Source: Apostichopus japonicus
Taxonomy: Eukaryota > Echinodermata > Holothuroidea > Aspidochirotida > Stichopodidae
Reading direction: 5' to 3'
Assembly: GCF_037975245.1 (NCBI RefSeq)
Contig: NC_092580.1
Span: 8,098,501-8,158,500 of the forward strand
DNA length: 60,000 nt
In this document: in pieces, positions 36,801-47,400 of the stretch
Layout of the letters: each line of letters begins with the position of its first letter
Numbering within the stretch: the first letter of the stretch is position 1
Position numbers and translations under genes: made by a program
The notes under the pieces: generated by a model
The model's database searches: none
The model's input: only the letters and a program-made list of their open reading frames with translations
Told to the model about the DNA's origin: nothing

Positions 36801-39661
36801 GCTTTTAACCATTTCTTTCTACAATAGGTACAGTATGTATATGTACCCTCTGATACTGAAACCAAGCCATCCATCCTCATCTGCCATAACCACTATCCTC
36901 TGAGGAGAATCAGAGTCCTTGTGAGGCAGGGACTCCCTGCTAGAGTAACAGCTACCGTGAGAAGATGTCGCTGTACCAAGGGATGGACAGATACTCCTGT
37001 TATAGAGAGAGAACAATGATCATTTAGAGACCATAAAGGGTGTTATTCCCAATCTCAAAAGACACGAAGGTTGTCTTCCATTTTATGTAAATTGCTGTTA
37101 TAAACCAGTACTGGTGTCTTTTCAATTCACTTTAATTTGTAAATCAATCGAGTAGCATAAATAGTTTAAATACACTTTCTTCCAGGTTATAACTCTTCAC
37201 TTGGTTCCATCCTTTCTAAAGTTGATATATCAAATCATTTTTTGCTTAACATAGTCTCTGAACATTTCTATGCCGGCAGTTGGTATCGTGAATATTAAAA
37301 CTTACCCTGGAAGCTCCTTCATATCAAAGTAATTATGCAATTTCTACATTTCAATCAAGATATGATGTACAATCTATACAAAAAATGGCATTTTACAACC
37401 TTCAATTAAATACTAAGTTGTAAACAGCAAAACTTTATATTTAACCTGTTTATTGTACTCATCTGTGAGAATGTATAATATTTCAGCCCAGCATAAGTAT
37501 TACACATGTACTGTACTACGCATACTGTACTATCTAGCAATGAAAATCAATAAACAGTCTCCTGGAACAGACTAGATATTGATTGATTAAGCAGATCAAT
37601 AACATTATGTCTTGTTGACTTAAGATGGCGAATTAGATTCAGTATACTACATATACAAACTGATATTAATATATATATAAATCTAATTAGTTAGTCCACA
37701 CTTCTCCTTTGTGAAGTCCCTGACAATCATTGTTTATGAATTTATTCTATGACCTTCACTTAATATAGATGACGTGTAAATGAAGCCTCTGGCTTTAATA
37801 CTACTGTACCTTGGTGTGCTATCCGGGGTACCACCAGGCATCTGTCCTATCGGTGCGACAAACAGCGTCAACTTCTGAGAAGACTTGAGTGAAACAACTG
37901 CCTGAGCATGAGTGATGTCTTGGAAAACGTCATCATTCACTTTTAATATTCTCTCGCCGACTTTGAGACCCTGTACATACAAAATGAAATGAAAAGTGAA
38001 TACAAGACCTTGAAATGAAATGTAAACTAATCTATACATATAATAAAGTGAATCGTGCATGAAAAGTAGACCCACTGTACCAAACTTATTGAAAAGCGAA
38101 TAAGATGTCAAATGATTTTCAATAGCTGATGATGCAGTCACTTGTCAAAATAAATTCTTCACTTGGTAAGTTGCCAATTCTATATCACAAACATAACATT
38201 TTGTGTTAGTTGTGAGGTAAACCTTGATGGCCATCTAAATCACACATATAGTAAAATTACAAGAATACAAGATGTTCAAATAACATCAACTATGCCTAAT
38301 GTAAACTTGTAAAACTGTACAGTAATACTGTACATTAATCAACTCAGTTAAAGGTTTACCTTGATGGGATATTGAGGGTGGGGGTGGGGGTGGGGGTGGG
38401 GCAGGGACAGTGAAGGTGCGGTACAAAGTCATTTTCAAAAATGACAGGTGGCAAAATTCAACATCACTGCACATTTGTATGAAACCTGGTCCTCAAACCC
38501 ACATCAGGGTCCATGTTTTTGTAAATGAGGTTTTACAAACAAGAAGTAAACATCTCCTCAAAACTTTCTCAGATTAACTTGAGACCAAAAGAATTGATTG
38601 AATGATTACAGATATTCCAAACAGCTCTTGAAACTATAAATTACAAAGTAGTCAACAGTATAATTATATCTTTCCAATACATTGTATTGTAGTCAACAGT
38701 ATAATTATATTGTTTCAATACATTGAATTGTAGTCAACAGTATAATTATATTGTTTCAATACATTGTATTGTAGTCAACTGTCAACAGTATAATTATATT
38801 GTTTCAATACATTGTATTGTAGTCAACAGTATAATTATATTGTTTTAAATACATTGTATTGAATATATACTGGTACTGTTCTGGATTTTGTACCTTCCTA
38901 TCGGCTTGTCCCCCAGGATCAACCTCAGAGATGAAAATGCCGGCTTTCAAGTCCTTGCCTCCACGAATAGAAAACCCCAAAGACTGTGCTTGTCTACGAT
39001 ACAGTACAACCTTCCGTACATGTTTTCCTTTAGGTAATTTGTCCTCTCCTATTAGTAATTCTGTTTCGGAGACAGCCATCTCTGAGTTACTATCCAAAAG
39101 TTTCTGGATTAGCTCCCTCTTGCTAATCTCAGTGCTAGTGCTCCTATCTGAATTAACTGATGTGTCAGCATGATACGTCTTGCTCCTTTTATGAACCTCA
39201 TGTTTGGATTCTCCGGAAGTTGAGCTGTTCTTTCTTCGAGACAGTTTCAAACAGTCGCTATCATCGGTTGCTCTTCCTACTCTTTCTCTGTTTCTGAAGT
39301 TGTGAAATTCTTCCACTGGAATGGTCAGTTTCTGATCAGCAGGTCTTGATTTCCTCTTTGATTCCCTTACTCTGATATCGGGATTCTCCTTCACAACTTG
39401 AGACTTGTAATGATTAAATTGAAGTCGACATAATTTATCAAAGTCATTCTGAAGATGCTGAGGAACCATAGCATTAATAAACGGCAGCAGATGGATTCTT
39501 TCAGGGGAATCTAGAATCTTCTTCAAAGAAATACACAAACCTAACACAGAGTGCGTTTCTCGGAACCTTCGTATGGTTGCTTTCAGAAATGAACATTCCT
39601 CCTCGTTCAACGATTTGTGTGCCAAAGTACGAAGCTTATGAGCTGCTGAAGGAGAGGCCAT
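29968..39661 (-). CDS. Whirlin/harmonin-like scaffold: harmonin-N domain, PDZ1, PDZ2, long tail
   Basis: Seven coding exons with matched phases give 765 residues if the last exon reads to the stop at 29968. A harmonin-N-like domain (about 10-85, with EEECSFLKATIRRF, LKKILDSPERIHLLPFI, LQNDFDKLC) precedes a ~130-residue basic linker. PDZ1 follows (214-298, loop LGFSIRGG, VGERILKVND), then PDZ2 (343-423, loop LGFSIRGG). The tail is basic and Ser/Pro-rich (KKMKKKKKN; FSKVTRRSLGEDFG). The domain order is that of whirlin and harmonin, scaffolds that bind C-termini of adhesion and Usher proteins at actin-rich or ciliary membranes. The second harmonin-N and third PDZ domains of whirlin are not seen. 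The ORF ends WSGVLF, which fits a class II PDZ ligand. GAATCTG|gtaagg at 30003 is an alternative exon end, so a longer isoform is possible. Domain identity is strong; exact orthology is not. Confidence 0.85.
31718..31845 (-). CDS. PDZ scaffold exon 6 (residues 423-465)
   Basis: Completes G423, then VITPRRSVKKDTKAEPSEFQ and an acidic stretch ending ADDESFFLK; acceptor tttatcag, donor AAAG|gtatgg. Phase and codon usage fit; no known domain. Confidence 0.8.
32073..32312. repeat. 30-bp minisatellite (8 copies) in the PDZ scaffold gene
   Basis: The unit is GTGACATGGTGCTGTTGTGA plus CAACACGTCA. Each unit contains the inverted pair GTTGTGACAAC. 30 is divisible by 3, so both strands stay open and give periodic LSQQHHVTD-type frames that are not genes. 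Confidence 0.93.
32656..32746 (-). CDS. PDZ scaffold exon 5 (residues 393-422, end of PDZ2)
   Basis: Encodes VNETSVVGMNHLDMVQLVTV then SRVVVLHVTE; acceptor cttgcag, donor GAAG|gtcagt. Confidence 0.87.
32747..35852 (-). other. Intron 4 of the PDZ scaffold gene
   Basis: 3.1 kb, AT-rich. Holds the 337-bp duplication at 33040-33712 and further GTCACGCGAGTCAC-type motifs near 34398-34440 and 34780. Probably transposon-derived; no exon seen. Confidence 0.6.
33040..33712. repeat. 337-bp tandem duplication with clustered GTCACGCGAGTCACG motifs
   Basis: GACTAATTATATTTGCTATA starts both copies (33041 and 33378). Each copy has ACTGTNACGCGTCACAAAAT in the middle and TCACGCGAGTCACGTCA-like runs near its end, followed by TCAAGATAGTGTTTCTACCT. 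Confidence 0.92.
35853..35949 (-). CDS. PDZ scaffold exon 4 (residues 360-392, middle of PDZ2)
   Basis: Encodes GVDQGIEPCVAHVDPQSPAF then RAGLTRGLKIEK; acceptor tttccag, donor GAAA|gtaaat. Supplies the V.PGSPA-type helix region of PDZ2. Confidence 0.88.
36847..36996 (-). CDS. PDZ scaffold exon 3 (residues 310-360, start of PDZ2)
   Basis: Ser-rich linker, then RIVVMADEDGWLGFSIRG; acceptor cataacag, donor AGAGG|gtacat. Confidence 0.88.
37810..37970 (-). CDS. PDZ scaffold exon 2 (residues 257-309, second half of PDZ1)
   Basis: Begins GLKVGERILKVNDDVFQDIT and contains HAQAVVSLKSSQKLTLFV; acceptor gtacag, donor CCAAG|gtacag (phase 2). It joins exon 1 in the middle of PDZ1 exactly as in other PDZ proteins. 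Confidence 0.92.
38368..38404. repeat. G-rich microsatellite (GGGTGG)n
   Basis: Runs of GGGTGGGGGTGGGG in the intron between scaffold exons 1 and 2. The G-tracts could form a quadruplex; its minus strand is C-rich. Confidence 0.7.
38645..38870. repeat. 41-bp minisatellite next to the scaffold exon 1 donor (5 copies)
   Basis: TAGTCAACAGTATAATTATA recurs at 38649, 38690, 38731, 38772 and 38820 (periods 41, 41, 41, 48). The array ends 24 bases from the exon 1 donor. Confidence 0.9.
38894..39661 (-). CDS. PDZ scaffold exon 1 (residues 1-256)
   Basis: ATG at 39659-39661 follows a 5' UTR exon part with acceptor cttttcag at 39736. Encodes the harmonin-N-like domain and the first half of PDZ1 up to DPGGQADRK; donor AAG|gtacaa. 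A 41-bp tandem repeat starts 24 bases inside the next intron. Confidence 0.9.
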
Positions 39662-41104
39662 ATTATCAGCACATGTAAGATCTCTTACTGCAGTTGAAAA
39701 CCTTGTACATTAGATCCACAATAAACTTTTTACTCCTGAAAAAGAAAAATACATAAACTATGAAACTTTACAGCATATTGTAATGTGAACAATACTGGAC
39801 TATTAAGTCTTCTTAAGCACAATTAGCTTGGGCTGACAGCCTGACACCTTTCAGGAGAATTGTGAGTGTCAGAAGACATACTGTAGCCCAAACAGTGAAG
39901 GCATATGATATTGTCCAAGAGTTGAGGTTAATCCAACCTACCTTCACAAGACTAAGATTAGGAACAAAATGTCATAACATTGGGTGGTAGGCATTATAAA
40001 TGTTAATTATTTTTATTTTACTCTCTTGTACAACCATAAAGGTTTTTTTCCAATCCTTGGAGAGTAGAGAACTACAAAGTTGGTCTACTGTGGTGTTTTG
40101 ATGGTGCACACTTGGGACTAGTAACACATTGGTTATCAATATCAGTGCGGCTACATAACAGTGGTTTCCTTTAGTGTCTGCCATAGAGAAACGTTAGTTT
40201 CCACCACGGGGGGGGGGGGGGGAATTACTGCTTTTGTCAGCTGTCGAATATGAGGAATTAGCTGGGATTAATTCATTTAAAAATTGCTGCGCAGAGTCTG
40301 CAGTTTTTGTGCCTGGCGTCTACTTCACCCCTGAATAAAGTACTTATGAAAATTGGATTGTGATCATACAAATTAACAAAGAAATAATAAGGAAGGATTT
40401 GTGATGCATATTTTTATTTAAAGAAAGGCATGTTCTTTCTTTTGCTGTTCTTCTTTGAAAGAAATTAGGTGACTGTTCTAATTACAGAATACGACCTTAA
40501 ATTTGTTATGTTATTGTCTATTTAGGCTCATTATCTATATAATACCAGGTTTTTTTTATGTATTTTAGTTTGTTTTTATTTTTAACTTTATATTTTTGCA
40601 ATTGTTGTGTGAATTGCTTAGGCATATAGGGTGTACCAGCATACATACAGTAGGTTCTGACACATTATTGACTACTGTAGAGTAATATCAGTGAAAAGTT
40701 GATTGACAGTGGATAAACCCTAGCCTACCAAACCAAGTTCAAGATAATACTTTAGCATAAAAATTTGAAAGTTGAAATTACACGTAACTTGCCAAAAGGA
40801 GATAAAGCACTAGCATGTAACCTAGGCTAACTTTGAGTTTGGCATTCGCCAGCTGAATTCTACATTTCAACAGAAATGTTGACATTTATTAATATTACTA
40901 TACTAGGCCTAGGCTAGGCCAAAACACTGGCATATTAGGACTAATTAAAAATCTTCATGGGCTCCATAGCAGGGGTTTAACATAAGGCTACACATCGGCC
41001 TTCTATAGTATTGCATATTATTAGCTTCTTCACTGAGCTTAGGTGGCTGTTTCTTGTAACTTTGTAGTTATTAAGTTGTTAGAGCCTAGCCTACACTACA
41101 GGTA

Positions 41105-41292
41105 CTTTTTATGAAAAAGTCGCCCAGGAAAGAACCTGGGCACGAAAACCAAACTACCAAACGACTGATCCGCTCTCAGCCCCAGTACCCTTGCATCGGG
41201 ACTGTGACTGTGTGATCATCGTCAGGTGTGTATCACCATTCCCGAAAAGAACAGATACTACACATGATCTTAGCCAAAAGGCCGAGAAGCGA
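41105..41292 (-). mobile_element. Retroposed SINE-like element with a U2 snRNA-derived head
   Basis: On the minus strand the element starts with the 5' 46 nt of U2 snRNA (TCGCTTCTCGGCCTTTTGGC, TAAGATCATGTGTAGTATCT, GTTCTT; one mismatch to vertebrate U2), including the GTGTAGTA branch-point-recognition segment. It then continues with unrelated sequence of ~140 nt ending in the hairpin CCCAGG-TTCTTT-CCTGGG and CGACTTTTTCATAAAAAG. The U2 Sm site and 3' stem-loops are absent. Perfect 17-bp direct repeats AGCCTACACTACAGGTA flank it (41088-41104, 41293-41309), the mark of target-primed insertion. SINEs with snRNA heads (SINEU) have been described in other animals; membership here is inferred. Confidence 0.85.
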
Positions 41293-41971
41293 AGCCTACA
41301 CTACAGGTATGCTAACCTGGATTGGAGGTTGTGAACTGTACTGCAGCACTAGTAGAAGTGACTAGTATGCTACTAAGTAGGCTTGTATTTGGCCTAGGCC
41401 CCTAACTGATAAACATATAAGCCTATACTGTAGTCTAAATGGATCTATTTACACCCTACTCTGGGCTGACCAACTAGGGTCCTATCTATTAGAGATATAA
41501 CGTTGTAACTTGGGCCTACTATGTAATTACTTACTGACATAACTAAAGACTTGGGTGGATATTTTTCAAAACTGAAAAAAGCAAATCCAACCCTTTCACT
41601 TTCGACCACGACATTTTCTACCACCTTAAAACTTTGAGTCAAAACTTTGTAAGGCAGGCTAGACTATGTGCCATTTCATTCGTTTACATTGAGCTCACCA
41701 TTTAGTGTAACAATATTTATAACTTGGCTTCTGCAGATGATGCATGTACATCATCATCGAATATAAGCTTTTAATATTCCATTTAAAAAACGATTCATGA
41801 ATCCTCCAATTAATAAGTGTGGATGACGATAGCACAGGTCGAGCTATTAATGTACACTCATATGTAAACGCGTAGTATTATACTATACGTAGTACTAGCC
41901 TACAGCCATCATTACCTCGTACGTTACATGCATCAATCGCAAAAAAAGCATTCATAGCTATTTGCGTTCTG

Positions 41972-41981
41972 ATTGGCCAAT
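41972..41981. promoter_or_regulatory. Back-to-back CCAAT boxes ATTGGCCAAT
   Basis: A palindromic pair of NF-Y-type CCAAT boxes about 2.2 kb upstream of the 5' UTR acceptor of the scaffold gene, near ACGCGTGACC. A plausible promoter element, but no transcription start is visible. Confidence 0.3.
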
Positions 41982-43187
41982 GTATGATAGTAGACGCGTG
42001 ACCATAGTAACACTGTCACTCAATTTCTTGCGTGTTTATTTTGCTCGTTTCCAGATGTTTGATGACTGATAAATAAGTTCCCTCCCAAGTGAGTAATTAT
42101 CACAATAAATATATTGTTTAATTTATCATGCCGAACTGGGTGTGTCGTGGCTTCGTATGGAGAAATAAAAAATAGAAAGCGAAAGTACAAGCGCAGATGT
42201 GTATGGATTAGTCTGCAATCTCCGAATTACAACTAGAGTTTTCCTGGACGGTCTGTAGGAAGTGAGCTATTCAAATTGTGCGCAGAAATATAAACTTGGA
42301 GGTAGAATCATTAACTCTCTCCTATTAATTTCTTTATAAATCAGAAACTTATTTATCCTGTCATGTTTAATGCACATTACACTGCTTCAGGTTCTTTAAT
42401 ATTTTATTTCGATACCATAGCCCAACCTACCAGGTATAATGTTACTTTTTTCTACATTGTTGGCAAACAGCTGATGGACGTATCATGGACGGCAATCCGT
42501 CAAGCCATCAGTTCACGTTCCTTAATTAATGCGAGAATGGTATCAATTGAAACTTCAGATCCCTATATCAAAGATGATGTAGTATATTAATAGATTAGCG
42601 AAGGATTGAATCGCAGACTCAACGTCTATCCCTTTGAATTACTGTATCATGATCTTCAATTATGTGGAGATACACCCGAGTTAGTTCAAACGTAACACCT
42701 GGTCGTTTTAAGTCATTCCGTTCTCAGTCTTCCAGAAGTAAGAAAGGTGGGACATGATACTATACAGGTGTAGTGTAACGTTAAAGCTATGGTGCTAAGT
42801 GTGCGGGTAATGACAGCAGATATAGCAAATATAAACTGCTCGTGCCAATATACTGTACTTCATGGTGTCCACTGTCCACCATTTTGAAACACATTGATCT
42901 ACGTGTTTGTGATTCTTTTCATTATGTCGTGAAATTGTGAGAGCCCATTAATTTTATGTACTTTTACCGCAGAGCAAGTTTACAAACTGAGACTGGCAGT
43001 ATTCATCATTTATTTCCCTGTCATACCGTAAGGGGAGGGGGAGAGGGGATGTGCACCAAATGTTGAATACTAGTAAAAAATGATACAAAGGTTAATCACA
43101 GGAAGAGAATGGATAACAACGCCTTGCTCTTTCATGAAATAGAATATATTTCCGTGATTACACACCAGTATACATAAACCATTAAGG

Positions 43188-43193
43188 TTTATT
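43188..43193 (-). terminator. Polyadenylation signal AATAAA of the membrane-protein gene
   Basis: Lies 372 bases past the stop codon at 43565; the spacing suits a short 3' UTR. Confidence 0.5.
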
Positions 43194-43564
43194 CTATAAT
43201 GAACTTAAATATGGTACCAAGTTAGAACAAAACTGTGTGTTTAAATACTGTTTGCATAATACAGTTCAGTTCAACGATAACATGTCTCTAAATATTTCGT
43301 GCAATGTTATCTTTCATGGTGTTTATCTACTCAATGTAAGATTACCTTTCTGCTGTCAATCATGTCACAGATTAACCAATACATAATAAAGTATTTATGA
43401 TATAAATTCCGTACAATGCTCGCAGACTGTGCAGAAGTACAGCGGGCCATGCAATGAAACAAATATCGTAATTGTGTTGCTGACGTCACCCAGCTTGTTT
43501 AAGAGAATGCATATATTATGTCTGTGGCATTTATAGGAGAAAGAATCCCTTTTGTTGTTAACAT

Positions 43565-44276
43565 TCACACAATTCCTCTCGCCGTGACAGAAATCTCATC
43601 AAAAGAACTGCTAATGTTATTGGATGGAGGTCGTCTAGGGACATACTTAGGAGGGGGTTTAGTGTGTTCAACGATATTAGGAGGAATTGTATACGATCTG
43701 TCGGTTCGAATGTTATAGTTTTTACGTCCGCTATTACTGTTGTCTCGGTGATGATGGTGGTGGTGGTGGTTATTGTGATGGTGGAACCGTTCTGACCTTC
43801 CACCACTGACAAGACTAGACGATGAATTTGCTGCTAAGTCGCTGCTAGTTTGTGACTGATATCTAGATTGGCCACTGTATGTTGAGAGTGAAGCAGGCCC
43901 AATGCTTCCATCAGGATATAAACCTGCGTAAACTCCTGGATAGTACGCCGTCATTGGTGACGTCATTGCCAAATCTTCTTCCAGCGAATCATTATTAACG
44001 TCCACTTCAACCCTCTCGCTGACACTGCGACTCACAGTCGGTGTGTACCGTGGAGTATAAGGGTCGTCCTCGAAATCTGTACTGCGAGCTGTGTACAATT
44101 CCGAAACGGACGAGCAATCTGCATAGTGACCCTGTCGGGCACCGTAAGTTGAATTCTCTAATGACCTTTCGAAATCGTAGCTGTCTGTTTCGTAAACGTA
44201 ATCGGGAGAACTGTGGTCCTTTAATGGGACATGGTAAGAGAACAAGGCGTTCCCATGGCCGGATCCCTCTGGTACT
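43565..44276 (-). CDS. Membrane protein, last exon (236 residues, stop)
   Basis: Acceptor atatacag; begins VPEGSGHGNALFSYHVPLKD. Contains Ser/Tyr-rich sequence, the poly-His run and PPPKYVPRRPP; stop TGA at 43565-43567. Confidence 0.85.
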
Positions 44277-44383
44277 CTGTATATAAGAAGACAAAATATT
44301 ATTGTTTACAAGTGCACCTCAGTATCCAAAGCCTAGATATGTGTGTCGAGCACCCATACACATACATACATACACCCACACAC

Positions 44384-44437
<54 letters not shown>

Positions 44438-47400
44438 TATATCCACAACGACTTTAAAGACGTTTGGACGTTATAAGACCAAACAGTGTTTGGATCACAT
44501 GGCAATGTTTATGTGAAGCCGAGTAATAAATTAAGCTAATTTTTTAGTATATGTATTATAGTTTATGTATATTCTAACCTGTTGTTATGATCATGATAAT
44601 GACGGTGTCTATTACGTCCAAAGGAAGACACGCCCATTATGACGTCACCACTGGCAGTGTTGCCACATATACTACAAGAATCCGTCACTGAGGTCTGTCT
44701 GATGACATCATGGGACGACGATATACTTGTCGTCGACAGACCGCCATATGACGTCATGTTATCGTTATCTATTGTGCTGTGTACATCACTTATTGTTTTT
44801 GCGTTACTTCTATTCCGAGAGGATGGCTTTTTGATCCGATGTTTCCTCCTGTTAAGTTAAATAAATAGCATTAATATATTAGTAGTTTATCGCATGCGAT
44901 TATAGATGCATCTCATCTTATGGTGTTATAAGTGAGAGACGGGGTAGAATTAAAGGGTAGGGGAGGTTGGAAGGGTAGATATCGAGGTTAGGTTATATAG
45001 TAGGGATCCTGTCATATTACAGGCCTAGCAGGCTATATGGAACACATCTCATTAAGCAATAATGACCCCATTTGCAATATTGTATTGTATTTTCTTCTTC
45101 TTCTTCTTCATTCATTTATGTCATTTGAGGCTTTTAAAATACTGATAAATTACGATAAATACGATAAATACGATAAATTATAAAATAAGTACGATAAATT
45201 AAATACGATAAAAAAAATACGATAAATTAAGTAGAAGAAGAGAAACAGGTCCTCGCCTTACCTTCTACATGGAATCCCAAGCATAAGACACTCGAAGCAA
45301 ATGAAAAAAACGAAAGCAAACGCGAAAGGAACTATAAACCACAGCAACGTCAATGAATTCTCTGGAATATAAATATAGATATGAATATAAATACAGATAA
45401 GTGAGCTTTATGATTCGTGAAATTAAAGGACATGTAGCAAAGTGGGGCAGAAAGGATCACGTGTATTGTCGCACTAGCATTGCTTGATAGCGCCATCGTT
45501 ATTTTCTTTATTATTATTGTGGGTTTTTTTTTCTCCATACACGAAAAGATGACGTTGTGCTCAGCAGTACATCTGCCATTATGTCCCCCTTTTTAAGCTT
45601 CGTTGCCATGGTTCCCAACTTCCCATACAATCCGTAAGTAATTTGTTCTAACTTAGCTTAATTATGTACAATAATTAGCTAGTTAAAGGTTCGTTCATAA
45701 TCCAGTCGGGATAGTCCTATAAACCAGCGTGTAAGTACATTACCTATTAATATTCATCTATGTATGATAGGCCTACATAAAGCGCGAAGTCTTAGTAATT
45801 TGAACGTTCTTTGATATGTATAATCATTTGGATGAAATTATGGTGAGTAGGCTACCACCATCCGTACAATGTTATTTGGATTACTGCTACATGATAATAA
45901 TATGTACCGATATCATCTGGAACGCATGTAGATATATTTGAGATATACGATGTTGCATGGAGAACGTATGCCTAAGTTCTGTGACATATGTTGTGAACAA
46001 CTACAACTCGTAATTCAAAGATATTTTATCCGCAACGTTGTGAGTAGCTGATGTGTTTACTGTGTACATGTCACGCGCTATTAAGTGAGGGAAGTATTTC
46101 AGAATTGTACTCAGAGCCGTACACGGCTGTGATTGTACTTTATGTGCTTGTTGCATTATGCTATGACAGTTGAATAGATCATGGTTCTAAGGTGAACAAG
46201 TTGTTGCTCCTATCTTTGACTATTATTCCAGTAATCCAGATAACATACTTCAAAGTGATGTCAGCGAAATTCATTGAAAGAATAAATTACTTAGTCTGAA
46301 TGGACATGACAACATCAATACACAAATTCATCACAGACATATGAATGTAATACTAACGAATAACAAATCAACTTTATCGAAAAAAAACGAAGAGATATTT
46401 ACATAGTGATATAAGTACTGAAAGTCTTATATAAAATACAAACGAAAATAGTTGGGGAAGGTGGGGGAGGGGGGGTGGGCAGTTGCCCAAATGTGAAGGA
46501 AGGCCTGGGCCCTTGGATATCAATTGACAACCGTTAGAATAACAAACTGACCTTGGTTGTTGACCTTGGTCGTTGGTGTTATTGTGGTAAATGGTGATTT
46601 TACATCTGCAAAGAAAGAAAGATAATATTTATCACGTTTGATTATTCATAGATGATGTGGGTACTTGCCAGGTGCGAAGTGGTCAATGATATGAATTAGG
46701 TGCAGGGGTGTGTGATAAGTACATACATGTGAGGTGATATAACCATCATTAACCATTAGAACATGAGAACCAAGTGGAACTTTATGAACCGGTGGATAAG
46801 GGGATTTCATATCGGGACAGACTAAAACGAATGACAGCGAATGACCGAATGACAATTGACTTTGTACAGGGTTAATTATCATTTGCGAATGACAGCGAAT
46901 GACAGCGAATGACAGCGAATGACAACGAATGACAACGAAGGACAGTGTTGAGAAGAGATTGATTGAGAATGATTAACGGAGTGGAGTAAATGCGGTTATT
47001 GGTTTTCTGAGCAAAAATGATTTGAGGAAAATCGCATGTTACGTGGTTTCAGGGTTTTGGTGTAATTTACGGATAGAAACCACAGGGAAAGTTTTTGTGT
47101 GAGAATGCGCTTGAGTGCTGTGCTTTTTACCTCTGTAGATTTATATAGAAAGATAACTGAAGCCGTTTCAAGATTATAGTATTGTTAGTTTCTAACAATT
47201 AATATGGGAAAAATGACGTTACATTTACTTTTTCAAATCAGACTTACAATTTCGCTTACTATAAGGTGCGTTTTTATCTTGTCCGTACTTTACTAGATCT
47301 AGATACCCACGAAGTCTGAACTGTGATATCCGGTTGAAGCAAATGTCTGTGCTGTCATTACTGTCATTCGTTTTAGTCAACGCAATTTTTTAGTGTGTAC

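Larger units (their letters stand above)
39736..43187. other. Upstream region of the PDZ scaffold gene
   Basis: An intron in the 5' UTR begins left of this stretch (acceptor cttttcag|GAGTAAAAAG, exon starts at 39735), so the non-coding first exon and promoter must lie here. Contains the U2-headed element (41105-41292) and a poly-G run at 40207. No protein gene recognised. Confidence 0.5.

Noticed and set aside
41247-41292. A functional U2 snRNA gene
   Set aside because: Only the first ~46 nt match U2. The Sm site and 3' stem-loops are missing and target-site duplications show retroposition.
44231-44476. Plus-strand frame ending in an IYIYIY run
   Set aside because: Translation of the (TA)n microsatellite antisense to the membrane-protein gene.
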